Shown: one piece after another, positions 46,991 through 58,138 of the stretch
How positions within the stretch are numbered: position 1 is the first letter of the stretch
Layout: each line of letters opens with the position of its first letter
Assembly: GCA_963575745.1 (NCBI GenBank)
Contig: CAUYUJ010016136.1
Coordinates: 124,001-188,000, forward strand
Origin: Prorocentrum cordatum
Lineage: Eukaryota; Sar; Dinophyceae; Prorocentrales; Prorocentraceae
DNA: 64,000 bases
Reading direction: 5' to 3'
The notes under the pieces: model-generated
What the model saw: only the letters and a program-made list of their open reading frames with translations
The model's database searches: none
What the model was told of the DNA's origin: nothing
Program-made: the position numbers and the translations under genes

Positions 46991-47150
46991 GAAGGGGTCC
47001 TGGGCCACACAAATAAACACACACAAATAAAAGGATTCCCCATATTTTCCCATATTTTCTGGGTTTCTGTCTTCCCCCCCACTGCCCATATTTTCTTATA
47101 TTTTCTGGGGCATCGACGATTCATTGTGTCTGTGTTTTTTCCCCTCCTGA
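46991..47150 (+). repeat. 160-bp dispersed repeat, family C copy 4
   Basis: GAAGGGGTCCTGGGCCACAC start and GTGTTTTTTCCCCTCCTGA end. Confidence 0.8.
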
Positions 47151-47432
47151 AAGTGGGTGAACGTTTCGCGCAAAACAAAAGGTCTCCCGAACTGGGGGGG
47201 GGCCCTGGCGGAGGTTGATCGGAATGTTTGGCATGCGGCCCACGGGCCAGTTCAACCAAGTTCCGGGCCTCGCCAGACGTCAACAGATGGCGAGGACTTT
47301 GCGATCCACGTGCTGACGTGCTCAGGGATGTGGCCTTTGGAGCCCTACCTGGGCTGCTGGTCAACTCTCAACGTTCTGTGCCAGGGTCCTGGCTCTGGGG
47401 TCTCTGGGTCTCCGAGGGCACACCTGTGACTG

Positions 47433-47593
47433 AAGGGGCCCAGGGACACACAAATAAATACACACAAATAAAAAGATTCCCCATATTTTCCAATACTTTC
47501 AGGGTTTTTGTCTTCCCCACCACTTCCCATATGTTCCCATATTTTCTGGGGAGTCGACGATTCATTGTGTCTGTGCGTTTCCTTCCCTCCTGA
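47433..47593 (+). repeat. 160-bp dispersed repeat, family C copy 5
   Basis: AAGGGGCCCAGGGACACACA start and TTCCTTCCCTCCTGA end, only about 280 bp from copy 4 and in the same orientation. Confidence 0.8.
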
Positions 47594-47738
47594 GTGACAT
47601 GTGGTGGGGCCCGTTCTTGGGGGGGGCGGCCGAGGCCTCGGGCATACAGTCGCTGAAGACTTGTGCTCATGCCGCGGCGTCAAAGATGTAGCTGCTGGAC
47701 GCTCGACGCGGTGGGAGCGCAACACCGATCGATCGGCT

Positions 47739-47880
47739 GGCATGCATAGGGGGCCACATGCGAACCCTACCCCTACCCCCCCCCCCCCCCCCCCCCCACG
47801 ATTTCTGAGGGGGAGGGTGGGGTTCACTTCGTTCGGGAGCTCCCGAGCAAAGTGAACCCCACCCTCCCCCTCAGAGATCG

Positions 47881-47924
<44 letters not shown>

Positions 47925-47961
47925 AGGGGTAGGGCTCGCATGTGGCCCCCTAATGCATGCC
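47739..47961. repeat. 223-bp near-perfect hairpin with C/G homopolymers
   Basis: GGCATGCATAGGGGGCCACA at the left end is mirrored by TGTGGCCCCCTAATGCATGC at the right. Inside are CCCTACCCCTACCCC plus a C-run on one side and a G-run plus TAGGGGTAGGG on the other. The innermost arms are GTGGGGTTCACTTCG and CAAAGTGAACCCCAC around GGGAGCTCCC. Non-coding. Could be an element or an inverted duplication. Confidence 0.85.
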
Positions 47962-49207
47962 GAGGCTGGCGCCGAGATGCCGAATTACAGATGAGCGTGC
48001 CACCCTGTTCCGTGGGCTCAGGGACCTGCCGTGGAGTCGCGCAAGTGGGCGGGACCTCGCCGTGGAGTCGTGCAAGTGGGCGGCCAGCCTGGACAACATT
48101 GCTGTCCCAAGGCTCGGCGGAGAGGACCGACACGGTGGATCTTGCCTCCGCCCCCTTCGGCAGCGGGGACCGCTGGCGCAGACAGCGGTGCCGCCCCCCC
48201 CCCGAGCTGCAGGATGCTGAGCTGGAGGACCAGGAGCCCGCCCCGTCTTTGGAGGAGCAGGCGGGTGGTGTGCCGTCGCCGTCGAGAGTCGCGGGGCAGG
48301 AGGTGTTGATCGGATGAGCTTGGGAAGAACCGATCCCCCAGGCCTTCTATATCCGTGGCCACGGCATCGCCAGGAGTGCCTTCGAGATAGCCTCGCACGA
48401 GGGCTCGTCCATTGTTTGCTGTATCCGATATGGGGCCAGCCCATAGTTCGGGATGTAAGCCAGAACCCCTCATGCGTGAGCGTTGCAGTGGTCAGCCTGC
48501 GAGCGCAGGCATTAGGAGCCAGATGAGTCGAATTCGGAGGGGAAAGCGCCCCCCCCTAAAATTGAGACTTCCAACGCGCGTCTATGCTGTCATGGCGGGT
48601 TTGATCGGTTTTGATCGTCGGAATCGCCATCAGTTTTGATGGCCCCGTTTCGCTGGCGAAAGGAGTGCGATGGACGCCGTTGGGGGCTCACCGAAACGCC
48701 ATCGACCGTTTTTTCGTCTAGCCGAGGGCTGAAAATTTTGGCATCGTTTCTGATGGGCGCTTGTCGGTTCTAAGCCCTAGGATGGGCACGAGCACAACAG
48801 GGCGCTCAAGGGCAATCGCGCCCTCGCTGCGCGTCGCAATCAGCGACTGCATCCAACCAAAAACGACGACAACAACGGAGGACAGGGGATGCCAATAGGT
48901 GAAGGTAAAGGGCGGGCCGAGGGAGAGCGGGGGGGAGAGAGGAAGAAGAGGTCAGGGAAGAAGAGGGGAGGGAGGAGGGGAGTGGGCTGGAGAGGCGGCC
49001 CCCTCCCCCCGCTGCGTGTTTTGTCGCTGCCGCCGCCGCGCCTCCTGCCGAGCCGTCGCCCTCGTGCTGTCCTGCTGTTGCTGGCTTACCAGGCTGCTTC
49101 TTGCTCCTCATCGTCCTCCTCCTCGTCGTCCTCGTCGTCCTCCTTCTCCTTCTCCTCCTCCTCCTCCTCCTTCCCCCCCTCCTCCCCCCACTATCCCGCT
49201 GGCGGCG
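47962..49207. other. Region with no supported gene
   Basis: 48025-48085 has GTGGAGTCGYGCAAGTGGGC twice. 48590-48720 carries TTTTGATCG/TTTTGATGG words like the 57-kb minisatellite. 49110-49195 is a (CTC)/(CTT) tract just past the stop codon of the next gene. Confidence 0.35.
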
Positions 49208-52200
49208 CTAGAGGGCCAGCGCCTCCTGGGCCTCGGTCCACAGGCCCGCGGGCAGAGCTGACACCTGCGCCCCGCGGGCCTGCAAAGCGTCCACGGCCCT
49301 CAGTACGCTGGCCTTGCGCGTCGGACCCTCGGCCTTCTCGTCCTTGAACGCCTGGGCCAGCGCCGCCGCCGCCAGCGTCGTGTTCGCCACCTCGAGGGTG
49401 GCCTGGAAAGCTTTGAACTCCTCGCCGTGGGCGTCTGCGTCGATGCCCAAGGTCGCGTGCTGGGCAGCGCACGCTCGCACAGAGTCTCCGAACTCCTTGA
49501 CCGCCAACTTCAGTTTGCCGTGCAGCCCGAACTGCTTGAAGAGCGTCTTCCTAGCGTGGGCCATGATTGCCGCGAAGTCGTCCACGTCCTCGCCGAACCC
49601 GTCCATCCAGTGCGAGCCGTCGTTCGTGCCGCCAGCGAGCTTCCGAAGGCGAGCGTCCTCCCTCTGGACCTGCTCCAAGACGTCCTTGAGGGGGGCACCG
49701 AGGACGCCAAGGCAACGGCCCACGCCAAGGCAACCCTGGACCCCAAGATCAACGCATGCGACGCCTACCTGGCGGCGCCAAGGTCGCATGCATCGATCCT
49801 CGGTCAAGGTTTGCCTCGGCGCGCGTCGCACTCGGTGCATCCCTGGCGGCCCCCGATCCTTTGCGCAGCCAGTCGCGTAGCTCGACGCCACGGCCTTCGC
49901 CGCGGCGCACCACGGCTCGATGACCTTGTCGTAGGTCTCGTACGACGTGAGGCCCCGCTGGATGAGCAACTCGTCATGGCCAGCTGAACGCTTCGTGCTT
50001 GCACGTCCTGAGATGGCGGGGTCCAGCTGCTCGAAGAGCGCCTGCAAGTCCCCTTTGGCAGTGTCCTGCGAAGCGTTGGCAGCGCAGAACCTGATGAGGG
50101 ACCTCGCCACCGTGACGCCCCCCTGCAGGTCGGCAAGCCGTGAGGTGATCGCATCGACGATGGGCGCAGCCTCAGGCGTCGGGACGATGCACTTCAGCAA
50201 GCAAGAGGCGACCACGACCGATGTCTCGGACCTGTCGATCAAACCCTTGGACTCCTCAACCCGCTCTAAGTCCAGATCGCTATTCAATATGTCGCTGTTC
50301 TCGATGATGCGGACCGATGCGTCGATGAGCTTCTGGCACTGGCCATCGTCATGCACCTTCAAGTCGCAATGCTTGGCCAAGAAGATCCTGATATCGTCGA
50401 CTCTCTCGCTCGCGGGGTCCATCAGGAACTTGCCGATGGTCTCCATGTACTGGTTCTCCGTGCTGGCCTGGCGGGCGATGTCGACGTGCAAGGGGACGTC
50501 CTCGAACGCGCTTCCCATCGGGTCGTCGCCGCCCCCCTGCTCAACCCCGAGGGTCGCTGCGAGCTTTGCCATGCAATTCATCAGCTTCTCCGCCTCGTCG
50601 ATGTCCAACCGATCTGCGGGCGTCTCGAGGGTGCCGCGGACCAGCCTATCGATCGTGCTGTGGAGGGCCTGCTCTACGCCAACGGTCGCCTTTGTCTTCC
50701 CGCGGCACGTCTGCCTCCACAGCCGCATGGGTGAAATGGCACCCTCAATGACTCTCGAGCCGTCGGGGTTCCTCCCCGCCTGGACGAGCTCGCTGACCGT
50801 GGCAGTCATCAAGGGCGCGATCTCGAGGTCTGTGGACGCGGCACTGCGGAAGGAGGCCTTGCACTGAGCCCAGGGCTCGCACGCTGAAAGCGTCGCAGAC
50901 AGCGGGTGCCAGCCAGGCTCCTCAGTCGCACCTGTAATGAGCTCGATCATGGGCTTCATGCGCATCTTGACCGTATCGAACGTCAACGGGTCGTAGTTCG
51001 GCAGCTGTTCCAACAACATGCCCATCGCCGTCACCTGCTCGCAGAAGAGCTTCACGTTATCGGGGCAGCCGTCGACGTTCTTGAAGGCCGCTGCCAGCGA
51101 CCCTCCGAAACCCTGCAGGTGATTGACCTTCTTGAAGCCCTCCGCCACCTGTGGCAACACGATGACGTCAAGCAGCACCTCTCGGGTCAGGGACATCTTG
51201 TCATCGATCGGCATGGTCATGGGCGACAAGCGGGGCTGGACCACGTCGTACTCTTCGGCGAACCTTGCGTGCGGCAGCCAGGCATCAACCATCACCTCAA
51301 AACCATTGATGTTCTCATTCACGTAAGTCCGCAGAAGGGAAGCCTGGAACGTCGTCGTCTGGAACACGTGCTCGCTCTTGATCTCCTTCAGCCGCTCGCA
51401 GACCTGCACCCACGTCATATTTCCGATGTTGGCCGCAAAGTAGGTGACCGCCTCGACCTGCTTCTTAAGCGCGGCTGCCATGACGATGACGCTCGGAGCC
51501 TTGGGCTTGAAGCGCTTCAGCGAGTAGTCCCTGTCGCCCTTCTTCACGCCGTCCAGGAGCTCCGAGATGTTCAGGTCCCTCCTCAGGGCCTCGAGGCGGT
51601 TCTTCTCCGCGGCATTGGGCGTGCTGGGTTTAGCGGCGCTGGCCTTGCCGCCCGACGAGTCGGCGCGCGAAGCGGCCGTGCTCGGCGCTGGGGACCTCGA
51701 CCGATCCCGCACGTCACTCCCATTGGCAGGCGAGTCGCCTGAGAGCGACGCGCCACACGACCCAGGGCCAGCAGAGCCCCACCCCCTCTGCAACGAGCCT
51801 GCCGCTACACTGTCAGCTGCCAGTAACGAGTCCCCGACGACAATCACGGGGTCGGTGTAGGTGTAGCCCGCTCCGCTCATCTCGCCACTGCCAAGCTGCG
51901 CCCCAGCTGGAGCCCGCGGCTCTGGCGGCGAAGCGCGTGGCACGACTGCGAGGCTCTCGTCGCCGCGAGGGCTGCAAGCGTGGCTGCCCACTCGGCCGTC
52001 CATGACGGCCAAGGCCGCGCTGCTGCTCGCAGCCCTGGGCGGCGGGGGGGGCATCGAGCCCAGTGCTCGGGCCTTCGCAGAGGCGACCTCCCTCAAGTTG
52101 TCCATGGTGGGGACCTTCGCGATGCCGCGCAAGATCGTCGCCTGCTTCTGGCGGAGCCTGGTGATCTCCTTCCTGAAGGTCTCCGCGTCGGCGCCAACTT

Positions 52201-52843
52201 TGGAAGCCTTCGACGCCGACAACTTCACCGTCGACATCCGCACCTCGGTGCGAGTGTAGCTCTTGATATCCGTGTAGGGCTTGTCGGGGTGCTGCATCAC
52301 GACGCCAGTCGTGCACGCGCCAGGCTGGGTGCAGCTGGGGACCCTGCAGTCCGACGTATCTGTCATCTCTGGCGTGATCCCCACGACGCCACGAGGAACC
52401 ACCAGGGCGTTCCATTGCTGCGGCGTCAACTGGATGTTGGTCTTCGACACCTCTTGGCCGTAGATCGTGTCGATCTCAACCGAGCCGTTCTCACTGGCCG
52501 CCGAGTTCACCTGCTCCTCCAGCTCCCTGTCGGCATCGGCGTGCTTCCCGAAGTCATCGCGGAACTCGTCCTCCTCGTGCGACTTCTCGCAGACGTCCGC
52601 CCACGCGTACTCCCCAATATAGTGGCGCTCGTAAGTAGCCCAGCACGTGTCGCAACCTATGATCGAGAGCTGCCTGCCCCTGCCACTTGCGACGGCGCGC
52701 AAGGACGTCTCCTTGTCACAGGCCTCGTCGCAGCGCTGGCAGAACGCTGCGTCTGACCCAGCTGCCGCAGCCCTCGCAGACTTGCGGGGTGCCTTCCTGG
52801 CCGGCGGGCCGCCTTCACCCTTCTCGGTGCGAGTCCGCGCCAT
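49208..52843 (-). CDS. Large protein with N-terminal Cys motifs, unassigned
   Basis: 1,211 codons from ATG 52843 to TAG 49208. The frame also opens upstream, but ATG 52843 follows CCCCCGCAG (a plausible trans-splice acceptor) and begins the protein-like sequence. Residues 35-85 hold CQRC, GCDTCW and further Cys/His, a likely metal-binding module, with more Cys at about 160-175. Residues 280-440 are Pro/Ser/Ala-rich low complexity with an RDRSRSP stretch. Residues 440-1000 and 1060-1211 are mostly helical and acidic, with no domain I recognise. At residues about 1002-1050 composition switches to Arg/Trp/Cys-rich over an imperfect palindrome (49695-49838), probably not authentic coding. GC3-rich codon use otherwise continues throughout. 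Function unknown. Confidence 0.7.
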   Translation of the reverse strand: MARTRTEKGEGGPPARKAPRKSARAAAAGSDAAFCQRCDEACDKETSLRAVASGRGRQLSIIGCDTCWATYERHYIGEYAWADVCEKSHEEDEFRDDFGKHADADRELEEQVNSAASENGSVEIDTIYGQEVSKTNIQLTPQQWNALVVPRGVVGITPEMTDTSDCRVPSCTQPGACTTGVVMQHPDKPYTDIKSYTRTEVRMSTVKLSASKASKVGADAETFRKEITRLRQKQATILRGIAKVPTMDNLREVASAKARALGSMPPPPPRAASSSAALAVMDGRVGSHACSPRGDESLAVVPRASPPEPRAPAGAQLGSGEMSGAGYTYTDPVIVVGDSLLAADSVAAGSLQRGWGSAGPGSCGASLSGDSPANGSDVRDRSRSPAPSTAASRADSSGGKASAAKPSTPNAAEKNRLEALRRDLNISELLDGVKKGDRDYSLKRFKPKAPSVIVMAAALKKQVEAVTYFAANIGNMTWVQVCERLKEIKSEHVFQTTTFQASLLRTYVNENINGFEVMVDAWLPHARFAEEYDVVQPRLSPMTMPIDDKMSLTREVLLDVIVLPQVAEGFKKVNHLQGFGGSLAAAFKNVDGCPDNVKLFCEQVTAMGMLLEQLPNYDPLTFDTVKMRMKPMIELITGATEEPGWHPLSATLSACEPWAQCKASFRSAASTDLEIAPLMTATVSELVQAGRNPDGSRVIEGAISPMRLWRQTCRGKTKATVGVEQALHSTIDRLVRGTLETPADRLDIDEAEKLMNCMAKLAATLGVEQGGGDDPMGSAFEDVPLHVDIARQASTENQYMETIGKFLMDPASERVDDIRIFLAKHCDLKVHDDGQCQKLIDASVRIIENSDILNSDLDLERVEESKGLIDRSETSVVVASCLLKCIVPTPEAAPIVDAITSRLADLQGGVTVARSLIRFCAANASQDTAKGDLQALFEQLDPAISGRASTKRSAGHDELLIQRGLTSYETYDKVIEPWCAAAKAVASSYATGCAKDRGPPGMHRVRRAPRQTLTEDRCMRPWRRQVGVACVDLGVQGCLGVGRCLGVLGAPLKDVLEQVQREDARLRKLAGGTNDGSHWMDGFGEDVDDFAAIMAHARKTLFKQFGLHGKLKLAVKEFGDSVRACAAQHATLGIDADAHGEEFKAFQATLEVANTTLAAAALAQAFKDEKAEGPTRKASVLRAVDALQARGAQVSALPAGLWTEAQEALAL
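49695..49838. repeat. Imperfect palindrome inside the coding region
   Basis: Arms 49695-49762 and 49783-49838 both start (reading inward) with GCACCGAG and end with GCATGCGAC, and share GCCRAGGCAA and GACC-like words between. Read outward on opposite strands they give similar peptides: plus strand AHAKATLDPKINACDAYLA, minus strand ATRAEANLDRGSMHATLAP (a different frame from the main one). Looks like an inverted duplication of coding sequence. Confidence 0.6.
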
Positions 52844-55800
52844 CGCTGCGGGGGCTGGTGCTGGTAGTTGCACGGTGGTCAGTGCTAGCGGCCAGCGGTT
52901 GGCTGCAGCCGCGAGCTGGTCTCGCGGCCGAGCGCGGTGGTCAGCACATCCGAGCCAAGGCTGCAAACAACGGAGGGGTAGGAGGAGGCATGCCATCTTC
53001 TCTCGGGGGCCAAGGGCGGGGGTGGGCACCGATGCAATCCAACGGTGAGCTGAGGGACGATGCCGAAACCAAATGCACACAGCAATGCAAGCAACGCAAC
53101 GCTACCAGCGGCAATGCAACGGAGGTCGGCACACGATATACGAATGCAAGACAATGCAGCGCATGACGGTGACAATGCCAATGCATGCAATGCAATGGGG
53201 TCATTGAAGATGGCATGCCCCCCGCTGGCAAGCCCAGTCGGCGGATCAACATCGACTTGAATTCAGTGGCGAATCGGCCCAAAGGATAAAGGCGCGGCGA
53301 CGAGGATCGCTTCGCGAGCGAGGGCCAAAGAACTTTGGACGGGCCCAGTTAGCCAAGCTGCGTCCCGCGAGCACCGCTCAAACGCCAAACGTAAGAACGC
53401 GATCTGCTACGCGTCTGCGCGCAGCGCCTCCAAACTGACACCCCCAAAGACACGCCAGATAATGCGAAGCAAGAGTGATGCAAACTTCTCGCCGCGCATG
53501 GGCGCGCCGTGCCCTCCACCCCTCCCCAAATGGATGGTCTCATCCCCCGATGCCCGCCCTTCTGCAGTATATTATCGGACTGTGGCGGGGCGGGTGCGTT
53601 GGTGGTGGGGGGTGTGTGCCCCTGGGGGAAGCAGCGGGGATGGATTGGTGGGTTGGTGAATGCGCCCTCCCGACAGGCAGCGCGGTTCCTCAGATGCCCC
53701 ATGCCTCGCAATGTTCGGCGCCGTCACAGCACCACGATGGCCCCTGAATCAACCACACTTGGTCGCACAAGGCCCGCGGGTCAAGCCCCCCCCCGCAAGG
53801 CCCACGAGATGCCAGCGCCAATCTTGCGCCGCTGAGCCCAGGGGGGGCCCACTGGCCACGCCAGCCTCAATGGCCTGCAGGCCCCTGTGATATTGGAAGC
53901 CCCGAGACCCAACGAACATCTCGGCCTACATCTCGCGCGTCTCACAAGCCCAGGGCCGCCTACAAAGCCCAGCGAAGTGCACACACCCAACAAACGACTC
54001 CCCCAACAGCGCTTGCATATCGACTGCTGGGGCCCACGCATTATGCCAAACAGTGAGTTTGCGAAGAACGTGGCGACGACGCTTCCCGCCAACGCATGGA
54101 CGCAAACCGAATGCACTACTCTCCAAGCAGTACCAATGCCAGGCATCGTGTGCAAGGCGGCGCTTGCAACCTGACTCCGCCCTCAACGGACGAGCGCTCG
54201 CCGCGACACGATTCCCCAAACAGTGCTTGCATTCAGTTCTCATTCCACAAACAGTGCTTGCCCGCTGGCCCCGAACATCATCATGGGTGGGCACGGCAGC
54301 TTGCAACAGGGAGGACAAACACCAGTCAGCCTCGAACCAATGGGCACCATATGAAATGCGAAAGGGCGAACGTACATCTGCAAGGGGACGAATGCGCCTC
54401 GACCCGTCCAGTGGTGTAACATCGTTGGCCCTCGCAAAGAAGTGGCAAACAACACTCGCCACACCGATGCCAGACAATATGACGGACCTTCAATGGCAAC
54501 AACTTGCGCGACAATCTGTGCCCGCGGACACTGCCAAGCAAGACAATGAGCGGCAAACGTACAAATATCAAGTCCGCTGCGTCCCACAGAGACGCTGCCG
54601 AGCCGTGAAGCCCAATGACCCCACCCAAGAGAACGGGTGTCAGGCGCAGAGACCTCGGCCGTGCATCGACGTCCTTGGGGCCCTGGGGTGCACTGGCCCA
54701 CGTGGACCCCGTCGGGGGGCCTCTGAGGCCCCGAGGAGAACTGGCATTGGCGATTGAACGCCCCCCAGTAGCCCTGGAACCATATGGGCCCGCAGAAACC
54801 CTGGCCCACTTAGATCCGTTGCGCAAGCCCTGGCGCCCTGAGAGGCCCACGCCCTGGCAAGTATACGAGCCTTCACAATGATCGGCCCCCCTCGAGGCCA
54901 GAAACCTTAACCATCCTGGAACACGCGTGGCCCCTTTGGTGTCCGACGGCGGCGGCTGAGCCAACACTCAAGTGGGCCCCAGCGCCACCGCGACCGAGAT
55001 GCGACGCCGACCACCCGACTGGAATTGTCAATGTGCAGTTCATGGCGGAGGGTGGGACTGTCGTTGGTGGCCTGACTCGAGAAACTTCGGCTCTAGCCCG
55101 ACCACCGCGTTTGCAAAGCCAACGCATGGATGGCAGCCATCAGCCGCATATGGTGGTCGCGACATTGTCGGGGACCGACGCAGCCCACCGATGGGCTGAT
55201 GCAACGGCCAAAGGCTGGAACCACGCGCCCATGAGGACTTGCCACCCACCCACCCCCTAATGCGCGAGCCAAACGCCACCAGAACACTTAACCCCCCTCT
55301 AGTAATGTAATGAATAACCCTCTGCGGTGGCTGACGACGGGCACCACTTAACCCTACGCAAGCCGCCGCATTCCTAACGCACCACCGCCCAAACGACAAC
55401 GTCGCACCCACTTTTGCGAACGCGCGTTTGCATGAGAAGTCGGAAAACCTGTTGTGGGCAGGGAAAACCCCTGAGGCGCGCACGCCCCCCCCCCCCCATT
55501 GGGGCCCATCGCCGCCCGACGCTGCCAACTCGACTCACGGAACAGCTAAACCAGCCCTACGACGAACAAGCACGACGCTCGCAGCCGACAGGAAGCGAGG
55601 ATGCTTGACGACCGCTAACGAACCAGATGCTGCGAAACCACGGCCCAGGCGATCACTTCACCGATCGGTCGGCCGAGCCAGGCGCACGACAATCCAGAGC
55701 ATGCCCCACCGAATGGCCGCCCTTGCCGCCTCGATTCTGGCGCGACCACTCGGGGCTGGCGGAAAACCTTCGGGAAGCTAGACAAACCACTTGGCTTGCA

Positions 55801-57170
55801 AGCGCGCCCGCCGCCTTCGCGCCGAACGCGCCACTCAGCGAAGCTGAACCAACCGACCGACGGACCCCCGCGAACCCTCCAATGCCATAGATACAACACC
55901 CGTGCAAATTCGGCAGCCCAATCAAATGAACCAGCGCCCGACTGACGGTCGGCGAACGACTGGCAGCGAAGGGGCCAATCTTCGACGGGCCCAGGCGACG
56001 CCCAACGTCTGCCCCCGCCGCGCGCGCACATTCCGCCGGGGCCTTGGGCCGCGAACCCGACATTGGCTTGGCCGCGCCAATCGGGTCGCGCGGCCCCGCG
56101 ACAGCGCGAACATCGCGCGCGGGACATGCATCAGCAACCATCCGCCTCCACAGCCAGACGCATTACAAACGCAACCCGCCGATGAATCGGAAGCGCCTTC
56201 GCTCGCGGCCACGCGAGCGTCGAGACGCCGCTGCCGCCCGCCGCGACGTTGAAGCCGCGGCCCCAGCGCGGCGTGGCCCGCGGAACGCGCCAGCGGGCAG
56301 TGCTCCGAGAGCCGCGCCACCAACCCCCACCACCCCTACCTTCCCCTGAATGCAAGCGCGTCACCATGTGAGATGACGCGTTGGTCGCGCGCTTGAAGCG
56401 ATGGGGCGGCGCGCGATAGGGCGCGACCAGATGGGCCTGCCGCCCGAAACCTGAGGGGGGGGGGTCGGCCTGCGGCGCCAGATGCCGATCGGCTGCGCCC
56501 GCCAAATTGCGCAGCGCCCAAGCGCTAGCGCGCGAGAAGGCGTCCGCGCCAGCGCATTGCGCGCGGCAGCGGCAGCGCAACGGCTGCGATGCTGACGCCA
56601 GCCGAGTAAATCGCGAACGGTGGGCTCAGGAGAGGGCGCCATGGGCCGCCGCATGGCCAGCGATCGCCCGCTTGGTACATCGCGCAGCGCCGACCGCTGA
56701 TGATGTGGCGGGCTTCGTTGCGCGACCGCCACCGAAACATACATTGGGGGGGGGGGCAGATTGACAAAATCCGACGGCGTCGCGCCACCCGCCTTTATGA
56801 AACCCCTAACCAACCAGAAGCACCAACGTCCCGCAACCACGCGCATTATTGCGCTGGCGCGACTCTGCGAGGGGCTTCAGTCGGAACTGGTGCCAACCCG
56901 CCAGACCGTGACAGCCTGCCTGGGGGGCAAGGCCCAGCGCTGCCCCCCTTGCCGCCCCTGGACCAACCCCCGCCACGCACCGCCCCGCCACCAGCCCCTC
57001 GCGCGCCGCGCGCGAACTCCCCCCCCCCCCCCCCCTTGGCGGACGCGCCAGGGGACTCGCGCGGATGGGGCGAGGGTGGCATCGGCTGCGAACGGGGCGC
57101 CCTCAGCCCCGCATCGCCATGGGATCGGCCGCGGCGTGGGTGCTGGCGCGGCGCGCGAGCGGTCGGATGA
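52844..57170. other. Gene-poor region, no supported gene
   Basis: Free of the families found at 0-48 kb. 54000-54260 repeats CAAACAGTGCTTGC-like words. Frames are open on both strands because stop codons are rare in this composition, and none shows domains or consistent codon bias. Could be intergenic or a very long intron. Confidence 0.4.
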
Positions 57171-57176
57171 CCTTCC

Positions 57177-57705
57177 GATGGGGTTCTGATGACTTTTGAT
57201 GCCCCCCCGACGGCGGCTGAAAAACCGCCATGACTTTTGATGGGGTTCTGATGACTTTTGATGCCCCCCCGACGGCGGCTGAACATTCGCCATGACTTTT
57301 GATGGGGTTCTGATGACTTTTGATGCCCCCCCGATGGCGGCTGACAGTCCGCCATGACTTTTGATGGGGGTATGATGGCCTGGCGTCGGGGTGTTGATGA
57401 CTTTTAATCGTTTTTGATCGTTTTTGATCGTTTCTGGTCACTTGTGATCATTTTTGATGCCTGCTTGTGGTGATGACTTTTGATGGGGTTCTGATGACAT
57501 TTTGATGGGGTTCTGATGACTTTTGGTGCCCCCCCGACGGCGGCTGAAAATCCGCCATGACTTTCGATGGGGTTCTGATGACTTTTGATGACCCCCCGAC
57601 GGCGGCTGAAAAACCGCCATGACTTTTGATGGGGTTCCGATGGCTTTTGATGCCCCCCCGACGGCGGCTGAAAATTCGCCATGACTTTTGATGGGGTTCT
57701 GATGG
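57177..57705 (+). repeat. 62-bp minisatellite
   Basis: Unit GACTTTTGATGGGGTTCTGA plus TGACTTTTGATGCCCCCCCG plus ACGGCGGCTGAAAAACCGCC. About three units at 57177-57370 and three to four at 57474-57705, separated by 100 bp of TTTTGATCG-rich sequence. GGCGGCTGAAAAACCGCC is a small hairpin in each unit. Confidence 0.9.
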
Positions 57706-57933
57706 CCCCCCCCAGCCCCCTGGGCAAACTTGCGATGGGGTCGCGATGGGCGCGGTCCCGCGCCTGCGGCGTCCGCGCCGATGCGCCATCGCGCCCGCCG
57801 CGCGGACAGCGCGACCGCGCTTGACAAACGATCCGAACGCGGCCGCCCAGGCCCAACCGCCAGCCGCCCATGCGCGCCAGCCGCTACGCCGAACAGGCCC
57901 CGACACGGGGCCAACCCACTACTGCCGTAGGGG

Positions 57934-58138
57934 TTCATGGCGGCGGCAAGGCGATTGGCATTGGCCCGCTGCCAACGACGCAGCACTTGTCGCCCGCCAG
58001 CCGCCAGGAGCTGGCGCGCCCCTCCGCAAGCAGCGAGGGCGCCCGCCTGCGAAGGGGCGCGCCAGCTCCTGGCGGGCGACAGGTGTTGCATGGTCTCTGG
58101 CAGCGGGCCAATGCCAACCGCCTCGCCGCTGCCTTGAA
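57934..58138. mobile_element. 205-bp palindromic element S
   Basis: Arms of about 90 bp: TTCATGGCGGCGGCAAGGCG at the left against CGCCTCGCCGCTGCCTTGAA at the right. Both run on through TTGGCATTGGCCCGCTGCC and GCGCCAGCTCCTGGCGGGCG in inverted sense. Non-coding. It abuts the coding relic at 58139-58435. Confidence 0.8.

Noticed and set aside
47770-47940. CCCTACCCCTA as telomeric repeat
   Set aside because: Only two or three imperfect units, inside a hairpin with homopolymers and not in a tandem telomere-like run.
49695-49838. Simple inversion of a 144-bp segment between GCACCGAG repeats
   Set aside because: Re-inverting at those 8-bp repeats does not restore the protein-like frame. The arms are better explained as an inverted duplication.
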